The notes: a model not told the origin generated them from the letters alone. A stretch of DNA of 49,388 bases from Solemya velesiana gill symbiont (GCF_002020805.1 NZ_MPRJ01000018.1:1-49388); one strand, 5' to 3'; counted from the stretch's first letter, positions 20,013-30,743 are shown. A program made the numbers and translations.

Positions 20013-20584
20013 GTGATACCCGATTGATAGCCGGTGTCGACGAAGTCGGGCGGGGTCCTCTCGCGGGCCCTGTGGTGGCTGCAGTCGTGATTCTCGATCC
20101 TGGTCGCGAGATAGCCGGATTGGCCGACTCGAAAAAGCTGACTGAAAAGCGGCGTGAGAGGCTTGATGAGGAGATCAAGTCGTGTTCCCTGGCCTGGGCG
20201 TTGGGCAGGGCAGAGGTGGAGGAGATCGACCGGTTGAATATCCTCCAGGCAAGCCTGCTGGCCATGAAGCGTGCAGTGGAGGCACTGTCAGTTGCCCCAC
20301 ATCACGCCCTGGTGGATGGAAATCGCTGTCCTCAGTTGCTGTGCAGTGCAGAGGCAATTGTCGGTGGTGACAACAGCGTACCGGTTATCAGTGCTGCATC
20401 GATCATCGCGAAGGTTGCCAGGGACAGGGAGATGATCGCCCTGGACGAACGATACCCGGGTTATGGCCTGGCCAAGCACAAGGGCTATCCTACCAAGGCC
20501 CACCTGGAGGCCCTTGCCGAACTGGGCGTCACGGAAATACACCGACGCTCCTTCGGTCCTGTGAAGCGCCTTCTCACGGCTTAA
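20009..20584 (+). CDS. rnhB: Ribonuclease HII
   Basis: RNase HII cuts RNA in RNA-DNA hybrids and starts ribonucleotide excision repair. The catalytic carboxylates are D11 and E12 in [13 protein letters not shown], with further acids in ALVDGN and VARDREM. The GRG motif for recognising the RNA-DNA junction is intact. The 191 residues are typical. The 175 bases after it, before dnaE, show no clear terminator. Confidence 0.96.
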   Translation: MSDTRLIAGVDEVGRGPLAGPVVAAVVILDPGREIAGLADSKKLTEKRRERLDEEIKSCSLAWALGRAEVEEIDRLNILQASLLAMKRAVEALSVAPHHALVDGNRCPQLLCSAEAIVGGDNSVPVISAASIIAKVARDREMIALDERYPGYGLAKHKGYPTKAHLEALAELGVTEIHRRSFGPVKRLLTA

Positions 20585-20759
20585 TAAAGGTCATACAGAT
20601 ACGCCTGCAAGCACATGAAATTTAATGGGAAGTATTGTGTGATCGTTGGTTTGCATGAAGACGAAAGCTGTTTGTCACGAGATTGTGTGTTGCACAGGAC
20701 CCAGGCAGATACGAGAATTAGCAGGTGGCTGACAAGGCAGCTCCCTCAATAAAAATCAT

Positions 20760-23700
20760 ATGTCGAAACAGTTTGTCCATTTGCGGGTTCATTCAGAGTA
20801 CTCACTGGTCGATGGGCTGGTGCGTATCAAACCCCTTGTGGGTGCAGCGGCCAAGGCGGGCATGCCGGCCGTCGCGGTCACGGATCAATCCAATCTTTTC
20901 GCGCTGGTTCGGTTTTACAAGGCGGCCGTTGCTGCCGGTGTAAAACCGATTTGCGGGGTCGACGCCTGGATTCGCGACCCGGAAGATCCCAACAATCCCT
21001 ACCGCATGGTGTTCCTGGTTCAGAATAACCGGGGCTACAGGAACCTGACTGAGCTGGTGTCCCGAAGCTATCGCGAAGGGCAACACCTGGGGCGGGCCAT
21101 GATGGAGCGTGAATGGCTGACCCGTGAAACATGTGAAGGTGTTATCGCCCTGTCCGGCGGACGGTTGGGCGATGTGGGCAGGGCCATTCTGGCTGGCAAT
21201 CGTCAGGACGCCGACAGACTGCTGGAGCAATGGCTGAGCATCTTTGGCGATCGATACTACCTTGAGATCCACCGTACCGCCAGGGCGAACGAGGAGGAGT
21301 GCCTCCATGCCAGCGTCGATCTGGCCCTGGCTCATGGTGTTCCGGTAGTTGCGACCAATGAAGTGCGCTTTCTCAACTCGGAGGATTTCGAAGCCCACGA
21401 GGTCAGGGTCTGCATCCATGAAGGGCGCACTCTCGATGATCCGCGGCGACCGAAAAACTATAGTGACCAGCAGTATCTGCGCTCAATAGAGGAGATGCAT
21501 GAACTCTTCTCCGATATCCCCGAGGCGCTGGAGAACAGTGTAGAGATTGCCAAGCGCTGCAACATAGAGCTGACCCTGGGTAAGAATTTTCTACCGGATT
21601 TTCCCATCCCCGAGGGGATGACCATCGAAGAGTTTTTCTCCGCCGAGTCCTACAAGGGACTGGAGTGGCGCCTGCAGCGCATACTCTCTGAAGATGACTC
21701 GGAGTACCAGAGTAAGCGCAAAGTCTACGAAGATCGCCTTCAGATTGAGTTGGACGTGATCAACCAGATGGGATTTCCCGGGTACTTCCTGATCGTGGCC
21801 GACTTCATACAGTGGGCCAAGGACAACGGCATACCCGTAGGTCCGGGGCGTGGATCCGGTGCCGGTTCCATCGTCGCTTACGCATTGAAAATCACCGACC
21901 TCGATCCCATAGAGCACGATCTGCTGTTCGAACGCTTTCTCAATCCCGAACGTGTCTCCATGCCCGACTTCGACGTGGACTTCTGCATGGACAATCGCGA
22001 CCGGGTTATCGACTACGTGGCACAGCGCTACGGCCGCGACTCGGTGTCCCAGATCATCACCTACGGCTCCATGGCGGCGAAAGCGGTGGTGCGTGATGTA
22101 GGACGCGTACTGGGACATCCCTACGGCTTCACCGACAAGGTAGCCAAGATGATCCCCTTCGAGATCGGTATGACCCTGGACAAGGCGCTGAAGGAGAGCG
22201 AAGACCTGGGCCAGGCCTATAAGCGCGAGGAAGAGGTCACCGCCCTGATCGACATGGCCAAGAAGCTGGAGGGCTTGTCACGCAATGCCGGCAAACATGC
22301 AGGAGGCGTGGTCATCTCCCCCGGCAAGCTGACCGATTTCACCCCCCTCTACTGCGAGCCCGGGGGAGAGAACCTGGTCACCCAGTTCGACAAGGACGAC
22401 GTGGAACAGGTGGGCCTCGTGAAGTTCGACTTTCTCGGTCTGCGTACCCTGACTATCGTCGATTGGGCATTGAAGACCGTCAATACCGAGCGCCAGTCCC
22501 AAGGGCTTGAGCCGGTGGACATCTCGGCCATACCGGTGGATGACGAGGCCTCCTTCCGTCTTCTCAAGAACTGCGAGACAACCGCGGTCTTCCAGCTGGA
22601 ATCCCGGGGTATGAAGGAGTTGATCAAAAAGCTCCAGCCCGACTGCTTCGATGACATTACAGCGCTTGTGGCACTGTTCCGCCCGGGGCCCCTGCAGTCG
22701 GGAATGGTGGATGACTTTATTGCCCGTAAACATGGTCACCAGGAGGTGGTCTATCCTCATCCCGATCTCGAACCGATTCTAAGATCCACTTATGGCGTGA
22801 TTCTCTACCAGGAACAGGTGATGCAGATTGCCCAGGTCCTGGCAGGCTACAGCCTGGGTGGGGCGGACCTGCTGCGCCGCGCAATGGGTAAGAAGAAGCA
22901 CGAGGAGATGAAAAAGCAGGGCGAGATCTTCCGTACAGGGGCAGTAGAACGAGGCGTAGAGGCAGACACCGCCACCTACATTTTCGACCTGATGGAGAAG
23001 TTCGCGGGTTACGGCTTCAACAAGTCCCACTCCGCTGCCTACGCACTGGTTTCATACCAGACCATGTGGCTCAAAGTGCACTACCCGGCAGCATTCATGG
23101 CGGCAGTGCTCTCAGCAGACATGGATACCACCGAGAAGGTGGTCACCCTAATCGAGGAGTGCCGGTCCATGAAGCTCAAGGTCGACCCTCCCCATGTCAA
23201 TCACTCGGAGTTCATGTTCACTGTGGATGGCGATGACACGGTGATCTATGGCCTGGGTGCAATCAAGGGCGTTGGCGAGTCGGCTATCGAGAGCTTCATC
23301 GAGGGACGCAAGTCGGGTGGGTCCTACAATGATCTGTTCGAATTCTGCCGTCGCATCGATTTGCGAAAGGCAAACCGCCGGGTGCTTGAATCTCTCATAC
23401 GTGCAGGTGCGTTGGATGAACTGGGTGCCAACCGGGCCAGCCTCATGGCCCAGCTACCCCTGGCCCTGAAGATGGCCGAGCAGCACCACGAGATGCAAGC
23501 GGCAGGGCAGGACGATCTGTTCGGCATGGCCGACCCGGAGCCCAAGATGGGAGCCGACCTGCAGGTGGTGCCCCAGGACACCGAAGAGTGGGATGACGAA
23601 ATCAGGCTTCAGGGCGAAAAGGAGACCCTGGGCCTCTACCTTACCGGCCACCCCATCGATCGTTATGGAGCCGAACTCTCCGGACTGGGCTGTTCGCGCA

Positions 23701-24332
23701 TAGCGAACCTGTCTCTCGATGGCGGCAACGGTGGTGGGGATGGTGGATTCCGCAGACGGGGTGGCCCAAGGGTTATGGTGGCCGGATTGGCGCTGTCGGT
23801 CAGTCACCGGCAGACCCAGCGGGGCCGGATGGGTACCGTGACACTGGACGACCGGACTGCGCGAATAGAGGCAACACTCTTTTCAGAAGTCTATGAGACC
23901 TACCGGGAGCTGCTGGTGGGTGATAAGATACTGGCGGTGTCGGGAACCCTCAACTACGACGAGTACCGGGGCGGTCTGAGCATTCGGGTCGACCACCTGA
24001 TGGAGTTCGAACAGGCCAGGGACGCCTATGCCAGTTACCTGCGACTGCAGGTGGACTGGAACCGGTTCCAGGATGGCAGCTACTCGGCTGCCGGCTTTGT
24101 CCGTGAACTCAGTCAACTGCTAGCTACCTACCAAGGGGGGAACTGCGGATTGCGGCTGACCTATTCAGGCACAACGGCCATGGGAACCATGATGCTGGGA
24201 GATGAATGGCGGGTAAGGCCCACGGACGAACTGATCAAACGGCTCGAAAGGATGCTGGGCCCCGGTCGTGTGGAGGTGGTCTACGGTCCACGAAAACAGA
24301 TGCCGGAGAATGGCGCTGCAATGGCCGGTTGA
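20760..24332 (+). CDS. dnaE: DNA polymerase III alpha subunit
   Basis: DnaE is the replicative polymerase subunit. Domains in order: the PHP domain at the N-terminus (HLRVHSEYSLVDG), the palm with catalytic aspartates in MPDFDVDFCMDNRD, thumb and fingers (GPGRGSGAGSIVAYAL and LLRRAMGKKKHEEM), a helix-hairpin-helix region, an OB fold (RMGTVTLDDRTARIEATLF) and a C-terminal tau-binding domain. The 1190 residues are slightly longer than E. coli (1160); a glycine-rich insert (GGNGGGDGGF) just before the OB fold explains part of this. No clear Shine-Dalgarno precedes the ATG. Confidence 0.97.
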   Translation: MSKQFVHLRVHSEYSLVDGLVRIKPLVGAAAKAGMPAVAVTDQSNLFALVRFYKAAVAAGVKPICGVDAWIRDPEDPNNPYRMVFLVQNNRGYRNLTELVSRSYREGQHLGRAMMEREWLTRETCEGVIALSGGRLGDVGRAILAGNRQDADRLLEQWLSIFGDRYYLEIHRTARANEEECLHASVDLALAHGVPVVATNEVRFLNSEDFEAHEVRVCIHEGRTLDDPRRPKNYSDQQYLRSIEEMHELFSDIPEALENSVEIAKRCNIELTLGKNFLPDFPIPEGMTIEEFFSAESYKGLEWRLQRILSEDDSEYQSKRKVYEDRLQIELDVINQMGFPGYFLIVADFIQWAKDNGIPVGPGRGSGAGSIVAYALKITDLDPIEHDLLFERFLNPERVSMPDFDVDFCMDNRDRVIDYVAQRYGRDSVSQIITYGSMAAKAVVRDVGRVLGHPYGFTDKVAKMIPFEIGMTLDKALKESEDLGQAYKREEEVTALIDMAKKLEGLSRNAGKHAGGVVISPGKLTDFTPLYCEPGGENLVTQFDKDDVEQVGLVKFDFLGLRTLTIVDWALKTVNTERQSQGLEPVDISAIPVDDEASFRLLKNCETTAVFQLESRGMKELIKKLQPDCFDDITALVALFRPGPLQSGMVDDFIARKHGHQEVVYPHPDLEPILRSTYGVILYQEQVMQIAQVLAGYSLGGADLLRRAMGKKKHEEMKKQGEIFRTGAVERGVEADTATYIFDLMEKFAGYGFNKSHSAAYALVSYQTMWLKVHYPAAFMAAVLSADMDTTEKVVTLIEECRSMKLKVDPPHVNHSEFMFTVDGDDTVIYGLGAIKGVGESAIESFIEGRKSGGSYNDLFEFCRRIDLRKANRRVLESLIRAGALDELGANRASLMAQLPLALKMAEQHHEMQAAGQDDLFGMADPEPKMGADLQVVPQDTEEWDDEIRLQGEKETLGLYLTGHPIDRYGAELSGLGCSRIANLSLDGGNGGGDGGFRRRGGPRVMVAGLALSVSHRQTQRGRMGTVTLDDRTARIEATLFSEVYETYRELLVGDKILAVSGTLNYDEYRGGLSIRVDHLMEFEQARDAYASYLRLQVDWNRFQDGSYSAAGFVRELSQLLATYQGGNCGLRLTYSGTTAMGTMMLGDEWRVRPTDELIKRLERMLGPGRVEVVYGPRKQMPENGAAMAG

Positions 24333-24439
24333 TGGTTGGTTTGTCGGCAGCAGCAGCTCGGGATTTCAAACGCCGGATCCCGGTTCAATATATGTAAATA
24401 CCCTGTAATAACAGTTCTGAATCCGGTATATTTCGCCCT

Positions 24440-25396
24440 ATGAATCTGAACTTTCTTGAATTTGAGCAACCTATCGCCGAACTCGAGGCGAAAATCGAAG
24501 AATTGCGTCTTGTCGGGGACGATAACGAGATCAACATCCATGACGAGGTTACCCGCCTGGAAACCAAGAGCCGTGCCCTGACAGAGTCCATATTCTCAAA
24601 TCTTAAACCCTGGCAGATCGCCCAGCTGGCGCGGCACCCTCAGCGCCCCTACATGTTCGACTACATCGAGCGTATTTTCGATGATTTCCAGGAATTGCAC
24701 GGTGATCGTGCTTTCGCCGATGATCATGCAATTGTCGGCGGTGTGGCAAGGCTGGATGGTGTTTCCGTTATGGTCATCGGACACCAGAAAGGACGCGATA
24801 CCAAGGAGAAGCTCTATCGCAATTTTGGTATGCCCCGTCCGGAGGGCTACCGCAAGGCCTTGCGTCTGATGGAGATGGCAGAGCGCTTCAAGATGCCTAT
24901 TCTTACCTTCATCGACACGCCGGGTGCCTATCCCGGCATCGATGCCGAAGAGCGGGGGCAGAGCGAGGCGATTGCACGTAACCTCAAGGTGATGGCTGGC
25001 CTCAAGACGCCGATTATCTGCACCGTGATGGGTGAAGGCGGTTCAGGCGGCGCCCTGGCGATCGGCGTAGGCGATCGAGTGATGATGCTGGAGTACAGCA
25101 CCTATTCCGTGATTTCACCCGAGGGTTGTGCATCGATCCTGTGGAAGAGCGCCGACAAGGCATCCCTGGCTGCAGAGGCTATGGCGATTACCTCTGATCG
25201 TCTCAAAGACCTGGAGTTGATCGACACCATTGTGCCCGAACCCCTGGGTGGTGCGCACCGCGATGTGGATACCATGGCCAGAAACCTCAAGCATGCACTG
25301 ATCGAGTCGCTGGAACACCTGGGTACGGTACCCACGGACAAGTTGCTTGAAGACCGTTACCAACGCCTGATGTCCTACGGTCAACATTCCAACTGA
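24440..25396 (+). CDS. accA: Acetyl-CoA carboxylase carboxyltransferase subunit alpha
   Basis: AccA pairs with AccD to move CO2 from biotin to acetyl-CoA, giving malonyl-CoA. The 318 residues match E. coli (319). Conserved segments include the N-terminal [18 protein letters not shown] helix, [30 protein letters not shown] and the oxyanion region [12 protein letters not shown]. No Shine-Dalgarno is seen; a TATATT ends only seven bases before the ATG. A strong terminator follows. Confidence 0.97.
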   Translation: MNLNFLEFEQPIAELEAKIEELRLVGDDNEINIHDEVTRLETKSRALTESIFSNLKPWQIAQLARHPQRPYMFDYIERIFDDFQELHGDRAFADDHAIVGGVARLDGVSVMVIGHQKGRDTKEKLYRNFGMPRPEGYRKALRLMEMAERFKMPILTFIDTPGAYPGIDAEERGQSEAIARNLKVMAGLKTPIICTVMGEGGSGGALAIGVGDRVMMLEYSTYSVISPEGCASILWKSADKASLAAEAMAITSDRLKDLELIDTIVPEPLGGAHRDVDTMARNLKHALIESLEHLGTVPTDKLLEDRYQRLMSYGQHSN

Positions 25397-25422
25397 GGCT
25401 GGTCGGGTTGTGAACTGATCGG

Positions 25423-25456
25423 AAAAGGCCGGGTAATGCCGGCCTTTTCTTTTTTG
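25423..25456 (+). terminator. Rho-independent terminator after accA
   Basis: AAAAGGCCGG (25423-25432) pairs perfectly with CCGGCCTTTT (25439-25448) around a six-base loop, and CTTTTTT follows. The A-rich 5' side could let it work on both strands. Confidence 0.9.
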
Positions 25457-25512
25457 GTACCGGGTTAATATTGGGAGTGAAGCATCATTCACTATTGCTG
25501 CGGCTGTGATCA

Positions 25513-26862
25513 ATGGAATTCAATAGGGATCATCTCCACGATCGTCTGATTTCATTAACCCCCGACTCTGTAGGGCGGTATATCGTTGCCTATAGCGGGG
25601 GTTGCGACTCCCAGGTCCTGTTGCATGCTCTCGCATCCCTGAGAGAGCACCTATCCTCACCAGTTCTGGCCGTGCACGTGAACCACGGCCTGCAGGAAGG
25701 AGCTGAACAGTGGGCAGCCCACTGTGTCGAGACTTGCCGTTCACTGAACATTCCCCTGGAGACCATCACCCTCACTCTGAAACTGCAGCGGGGCGAAAGT
25801 GTCGAGGAGATCGCCAGAAACGCGCGTTACGGGGCGATCCGGGAACTGATGCATAATGGCGACCTGCTGCTTACCGCACATCACCTGGATGACCAGGCTG
25901 AAACACTTCTTCTTCAGCTGTTCAGGGGAGCTGGTCTGAAAGGGATGGCCGCCATGCCTGAAGCGATTCCCTTTGGTCCAGGCCGCTTGGTGCGACCACT
26001 GTTGAGTTTTTCCCGAAGCCAACTGGAAGACTACGGGGAAAAGCATGGTCTCAGCTGGGTGGAAGATGAAAGTAATCTCGATCCCCGTTACGACCGGAAT
26101 TTTCTGCGCAACAGTGTCATGCCGAAGTTGCTCGAGCGTTGGCCGAGTGTGAAACAGACCCTTGCACGCAGTGCCTCGTACTGTGCCGAGGCCCAGGGTG
26201 AGATCGACCGGATTGCAGCGGATGACCTGGCGACAGTTCTCAACCCTGAAGACAATGCCCTCTCCATCGAGGGTGTGTCGGCATTGGAACCGGCCCGGCA
26301 GCGTTCGGTCCTGTGTATGTGGATCAGGGAGAGCGGTTTCAGGGCCCCCAACAGCAGGCGCATAAACCAGATTCAGAGTGAAGTGCTCGGGGCAGGTGAC
26401 GACCGTAATCCAGTGGTCAGCTGGGATGCTGCGGAACTGCGCCGTTATCGCGGATCACTCTATCTCATGCCGCGTCTTCCTTATCCGGACTCATCGGTAG
26501 AGCTCGCCTGGGATGGTGAAAGTGAGTTGGAACTGCCCAGCGGTATCGGCGTGCTCACAAAGCGAACCGGACATGGAGGCATCGATGGTGAGCGCTGGCG
26601 CCAGGGGGTATTGCGTGTGCGCTTCAGGCAGGAGGGGCTCAAATGCAGACCGGCAGGCCGGGGTATCAGCATCAGCCTGAAAAAGCTTTTCCAGGAGCAC
26701 GGGGTTCCACCCTGGGAGCGGTGGCGTACACCGTTGCTTTTTATCGATGGGGAGCTGGCAGCGATTGGTGACTTGGTCGTATGCGAGCCTTTTCAGGCCA
26801 AATCTGAAGAACAGGGAGAATGGCTAGTGATGACGCGGCAGAGCCGAGAGACCGCCTTTTAG
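25513..26862 (+). CDS. tilS: tRNA(Ile)-lysidine synthase
   Basis: TilS puts lysine on C34 of tRNA(Ile) CAU so that it reads AUA. The ATP pyrophosphatase P-loop is YSGGCDSQVLLHAL near residue 29. HVNHGLQ, TAHHLDDQAETLLLQLFRG and the DESNLDPRYDRNFLR block complete the catalytic domain. The TilS substrate-binding and C-terminal domains (GGIDGERWRQ, KLFQEHGVPPWERWRTP) follow. The 449 residues are typical. Its last 39 bases overlap the tail of the convergent gene on the other strand. Confidence 0.96.
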   Translation: MEFNRDHLHDRLISLTPDSVGRYIVAYSGGCDSQVLLHALASLREHLSSPVLAVHVNHGLQEGAEQWAAHCVETCRSLNIPLETITLTLKLQRGESVEEIARNARYGAIRELMHNGDLLLTAHHLDDQAETLLLQLFRGAGLKGMAAMPEAIPFGPGRLVRPLLSFSRSQLEDYGEKHGLSWVEDESNLDPRYDRNFLRNSVMPKLLERWPSVKQTLARSASYCAEAQGEIDRIAADDLATVLNPEDNALSIEGVSALEPARQRSVLCMWIRESGFRAPNSRRINQIQSEVLGAGDDRNPVVSWDAAELRRYRGSLYLMPRLPYPDSSVELAWDGESELELPSGIGVLTKRTGHGGIDGERWRQGVLRVRFRQEGLKCRPAGRGISISLKKLFQEHGVPPWERWRTPLLFIDGELAAIGDLVVCEPFQAKSEEQGEWLVMTRQSRETAF

Positions 26863-27879
26863 CACAAAGACCTGGTAGCCGCGCTGGCTGAGCAGGAATG
26901 CAGCCGCTGAACTGCGCAGGCCGGTATCGCAATACAAAATGTATTTTCTGGTTCTGTCCAGCCGGGGGGCTCTCAGTCGCAGCATGTAGAGAGGGATATT
27001 GACGGCTCCTTTTATGCGGGATTTCTTGAATTCGCTCTCCAGGCGCACATCCAGGCGTACAGCACCCTCGCGCACCATCTTGCTGGCCTTTTTCAGATCC
27101 ACCCAGTTCAGCAGGGGCTCCTTCAGCAGTTTGAGGAAGTCATTTTTCGAAACCCGCATCAGGGTTCCGTCAGTCAACATGGTGATCGTGGCATTGCGTG
27201 GCACGTCGGATATCAAGGCCTCTTCACCGAAACTGTCGCAGCGGTCGAGTTCCGCCAGTACGGTTGTTCCCGAGTCACTGGGTCGGGTGACCTTGCAGCG
27301 CCCCGCCTTGATCATGTAGTAGTAGTCGCCAGGGTCTCCCTGTTTGATGACTACATCTCCCTCCTTCACGGGATACTCTTTCATTTTCTGGAACAGCAGT
27401 TGAATGTTTGCCGAGGGGAGTTTCAAAAAGGCCGAGGTCTGGAGCATGGCCATCATCCACTCTCCATCTTCGACTCCATTGCCTTCAAATTCCGCCACCT
27501 CCATGCCTTCCGTGGAGGCGGAAGGGGCGAACTGGCCCCAGGCCAGCATCTTGTCCAGCAGCTTGGAGTCGACCCGCGCGATAACTGCTGTTTCCGAGGT
27601 GACTTGTGCTCTGAATTGGCGCGGTCTGAGGTTGGCCAGTGCATAGTGGGCCTCTTCCGTGCCGGCACGAACTATCTTTTTTTGATTTTCAACACTGATC
27701 TCAAGCACTTCTCCCTCCATGAGAAAAAGAGAGTCAGGACTTTGATCTCCGATTTCAAACAGGATTTCACCCTTGCTGCGGCGCTCGAGGGTGCTCTCCC
27801 TTGCTAGGTGGAGGAGATTATCCTCGTACAAGGAGTTGATCGGGATCAGCTTCCTGAATTTGTTGAGGTCGATTTCCAT
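26824..27879 (-). CDS. Cyclic-nucleotide-binding (x2) and rhodanese domain protein
   Basis: Three domains are seen. Residues 15-115 form a cNMP-binding-like beta-roll without a good phosphate cassette. Residues 145-255 form a second one with a canonical cassette, FGEEALISDVPRNATI (217-232), whose arginine would hold the cyclic phosphate. Residues 258-351 are a rhodanese domain with active-site C317 in YCDTGLRSSAA. The order suggests a sulfur- or phosphate-transfer enzyme gated by cAMP or cGMP, or a sensor; function is inferred from domains only. No signal peptide or membrane helix is present. Its 3' end overlaps tilS tail to tail by 39 bases. Confidence 0.8.
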   Translation of the reverse strand: MEIDLNKFRKLIPINSLYEDNLLHLARESTLERRSKGEILFEIGDQSPDSLFLMEGEVLEISVENQKKIVRAGTEEAHYALANLRPRQFRAQVTSETAVIARVDSKLLDKMLAWGQFAPSASTEGMEVAEFEGNGVEDGEWMMAMLQTSAFLKLPSANIQLLFQKMKEYPVKEGDVVIKQGDPGDYYYMIKAGRCKVTRPSDSGTTVLAELDRCDSFGEEALISDVPRNATITMLTDGTLMRVSKNDFLKLLKEPLLNWVDLKKASKMVREGAVRLDVRLESEFKKSRIKGAVNIPLYMLRLRAPRLDRTRKYILYCDTGLRSSAAAFLLSQRGYQVFVLKGGLSALPRHH

Positions 27880-28106
27880 GTGTCGTGATCAATAATCGCC
27901 AACTTGGGTGGCTTGGCGTTTGTCTTAATACTCTGCCTGGATCAGGTGAAAAATCATGGGAAGCGCTTTCAGAGATAAGCTACGGTATAAACTCAATGCT
28001 GACAAGTGAAAAGAGTGATTTCCCCCACTGTGGCGCGAAGATGCGCACTTCCCGTATGGCCCACTAGTAGTGTAATATTCGCGCTCCGTTCCATGTGAGG
28101 CTGACC

Positions 28107-29205
28107 ATGCAGGACTTGAATCCCATCACTAATAAAATCAGTGAATTGAAAGAGCGCTCGGAAGCGCTTAGGGGGTATCTTTGACTTCCCTGAGAAGAAA
28201 GAGCGACTGACCGAGGTCCTGCGCGAACTGGAAGATCCGGAGATCTGGAACAATCCCGATCAAGCCCAGGCGCTTGGCAAGGAGCGTGCCTCCCTGGAGG
28301 GCGTGGTGCTGACCCTGGAAGAGCTGGATTCGGGGCTTGTTGATACGGCCGATCTTCTGGAGATGGCAGTAGAGGAGGGCGACGAGGATACGGTGGATGC
28401 CGTGGTCGCCGATCTGGAGCTTTACGAAAACAAGGTTTCCGGTCTCGAATTCCGCCGCATGTTCTCCGGCGAAATGGATTCCAATCACTGCTTCCTCGAT
28501 ATTCAGGCGGGTTCCGGTGGTACGGAGGCACAGGACTGGGCGGAGATGCTTCTGCGCATGTACCTGCGCTGGGGGGAGGCCCGCGGTTTCAAGACCGAGT
28601 TGATGGAAGTGTCTCTAGGCGACGTGGCGGGCATCAAATCAGCCACCATCAAGTTCGACGGTGAGTATGCTTTCGGCTGGCTGCGCACCGAGATCGGGGT
28701 ACACCGCCTGGTGCGCAAGTCTCCCTTCGATTCGGGCAACCGGCGCCATACGTCATTTGCTGCAGTCTTTGTCTCACCGGAGATCGACGACTCTATCGAG
28801 ATCGATATCAATCCGGCGGATTTGCGCATCGATGTCTACCGGGCGAGCGGTGCCGGCGGTCAGCATGTCAACCGTACCGAGTCGGCGGTGCGTATTACCC
28901 ATATGCCCACCAACACCGTGGTCCAGTGCCAGAACGACCGTTCCCAGCACAAGAACAAGGACCAGGCGATGAAGCAGCTCAAGGCCAAGCTCTATGAGCT
29001 GGAGATGCAGAAGCGCAGTGCAGATCAGCAGGCGTTGGAAGAGACGAAATCGGATATCGGCTGGGGTAGCCAGATCCGCTCCTACGTGCTGGACCAATCC
29101 CGGATCAAGGATCTGCGAACCGGTGTTGAGACCGGCAATACACAGGCGGTGCTCGACGGCGGTCTGGACCTTTTCATCGAGGCCAGCCTGAAGAGCGGCC
29201 TATAG
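28107..29205 (+). CDS. prfB: Peptide chain release factor 2 (programmed +1 frameshift)
   Basis: RF2 ends translation at UGA and UAA. The gene starts at the ATG at 28107 with TGAGG upstream, runs 25 codons to an in-frame TGA at 28182-28184, and continues in the +1 frame from the GAC at 28183. The joined product is 365 residues, the E. coli length. Class I motifs are all present: the stop-reading SPF ([10 protein letters not shown]) and the peptidyl-tRNA hydrolysis GGQ ([14 protein letters not shown], near residue 250). A plain single-frame call would miss the first 25 residues. lysS follows 38 bases later, as in E. coli. Confidence 0.96.
28168..28185 (+). promoter_or_regulatory. prfB programmed +1 frameshift signal
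   Basis: The site reads AGG GGG TAT CTT TGA C. It holds an internal Shine-Dalgarno-like AGGGGG three bases before the slippery CTT, then the poor-context stop TGA followed by C. This matches the classical autoregulatory RF2 signal: low RF2 slows stopping at TGA and favours the shift. Confidence 0.95.
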
Positions 29206-29243
29206 GGCCTGTTAACACTTACATAGCATATTTGAGTTAGACC

Positions 29244-30743
29244 ATGACTGATCAAGTCCAGGACGAAAACAAGCTGATAGTCCAGCGCCGAGAGAAGCTC
29301 GAGCAGATTCGTGAGCGCGGCATCGCTTTCCCAAATGATTTCCGCCGCAACGTGATGGCCGGTGAACTCCATGCCGAGTATGGGGAGAAGAGCGGTGAAG
29401 AGCTGGAAGAGATGGCTGTCCGTGTCAGGGTGGCGGGCCGCATGATGAGCCGGCGCATCATGGGCAAAGCGAGTTTTGCCCACATCCAGGACATGTCAGG
29501 CCGTATCCAGGTGTTTGTACAGCGCGACGCGCTGCCTGAAGGGGTCTACAATCAGCAGTTCAAGAAAGAGTGGGACGTGGGTGATATCGTCGGTGCCGAA
29601 GGGCAGCTGTTCAAGACCAAGACCGGCGAACTTTCCGTGCGTTGTGACGAGATCCAGTTGCTCACCAAGTCCCTGCGTCCACTCCCCGAGAAGTTTCACG
29701 GACTCACCGACCAGGAGCAGCGCTATCGCCAGCGTTACCTGGACCTGATCATGAACGAGGCATCCAGGGACACCTTCCGGGTGCGCACCCAGATGGTTCA
29801 GTTCATCCGCAACTACCTCAATGGGCGCAATTTCCTGGAAGTGGAGACGCCCATGATGCAAGCGATTCCGGGAGGCGCCACAGCTCGCCCGTTCGCCACC
29901 CATCACTACGCCCTGGATATGCAGCTGTTTCTGCGTATTGCGCCTGAGCTCTACCTGAAGCGCCTGGTGGTGGGTGGTTTTGAAAGGGTCTACGAGATCA
30001 ACCGTAACTTCCGCAACGAGGGCCTCTCCACCCGCCATAATCCCGAGTTCACCATGCTAGAGTTCTACGAGGCCTATGCCGACTACCATGACCTAATGAA
30101 CCTCACGGAAGACATGCTGCGGGCCCTGGCAATGGAAGTCCTGGGTTCCACCACCCTCAACTACCAGGGTGAGAACCTCGATTTCGGCAAACCGTTTGCC
30201 AGGATGACGGTGGAAGAGTCCATCTTGCATTTCAATCCTGAGATCAGCGAGGCCGAACTGGACGACCCGGAGCAGGCGAGGGCGCTTGCAACCCGGTTGG
30301 AGATTCCCTTGAAGGACTCTTACGGTCTGGGCAAGGTGCAGATCGAAATCTTCGAGAAGACGGTGGAACACCGCCTGATGAACCCCACCTTTATCACCGC
30401 ATACCCGACCGAGGTTTCACCCCTGGCCCGTCGCAACGACGATGACCCCTTCGTCACCGATCGGTTCGAATTCTTCGTGGGTGGACGTGAGATCGCCAAC
30501 GGGTTCTCGGAGCTCAATGACGCCGAAGACCAGGCCAAACGATTTCGCAAACAGGTGGAGGAAAAAGAGGCGGGCGACGAGGAGGCGATGCATTTCGACG
30601 CTGACTATATTCGTGCGCTGGAACATGGCCTGCCGCCCACCGCGGGTGAAGGGATCGGCATCGACCGCCTGGTGATGCTGTTCACCGATTCCCCGTCGAT
30701 ACGGGACGTACTGCTGTTCCCCCATATGCGGGCAGAAATCTGA
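29244..30743 (+). CDS. lysS: Lysyl-tRNA synthetase, class II
   Basis: LysS charges tRNA(Lys). The N-terminal OB fold (about 60-160, [25 protein letters not shown]) binds the anticodon. The class II core carries motif 1 ([10 protein letters not shown]), motif 2 ([11 protein letters not shown], then [12 protein letters not shown]) and motif 3 ([14 protein letters not shown]). The 499 residues match the family. It lies just downstream of prfB and ends at a strong terminator. Confidence 0.97.
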   Translation: MTDQVQDENKLIVQRREKLEQIRERGIAFPNDFRRNVMAGELHAEYGEKSGEELEEMAVRVRVAGRMMSRRIMGKASFAHIQDMSGRIQVFVQRDALPEGVYNQQFKKEWDVGDIVGAEGQLFKTKTGELSVRCDEIQLLTKSLRPLPEKFHGLTDQEQRYRQRYLDLIMNEASRDTFRVRTQMVQFIRNYLNGRNFLEVETPMMQAIPGGATARPFATHHYALDMQLFLRIAPELYLKRLVVGGFERVYEINRNFRNEGLSTRHNPEFTMLEFYEAYADYHDLMNLTEDMLRALAMEVLGSTTLNYQGENLDFGKPFARMTVEESILHFNPEISEAELDDPEQARALATRLEIPLKDSYGLGKVQIEIFEKTVEHRLMNPTFITAYPTEVSPLARRNDDDPFVTDRFEFFVGGREIANGFSELNDAEDQAKRFRKQVEEKEAGDEEAMHFDADYIRALEHGLPPTAGEGIGIDRLVMLFTDSPSIRDVLLFPHMRAEI

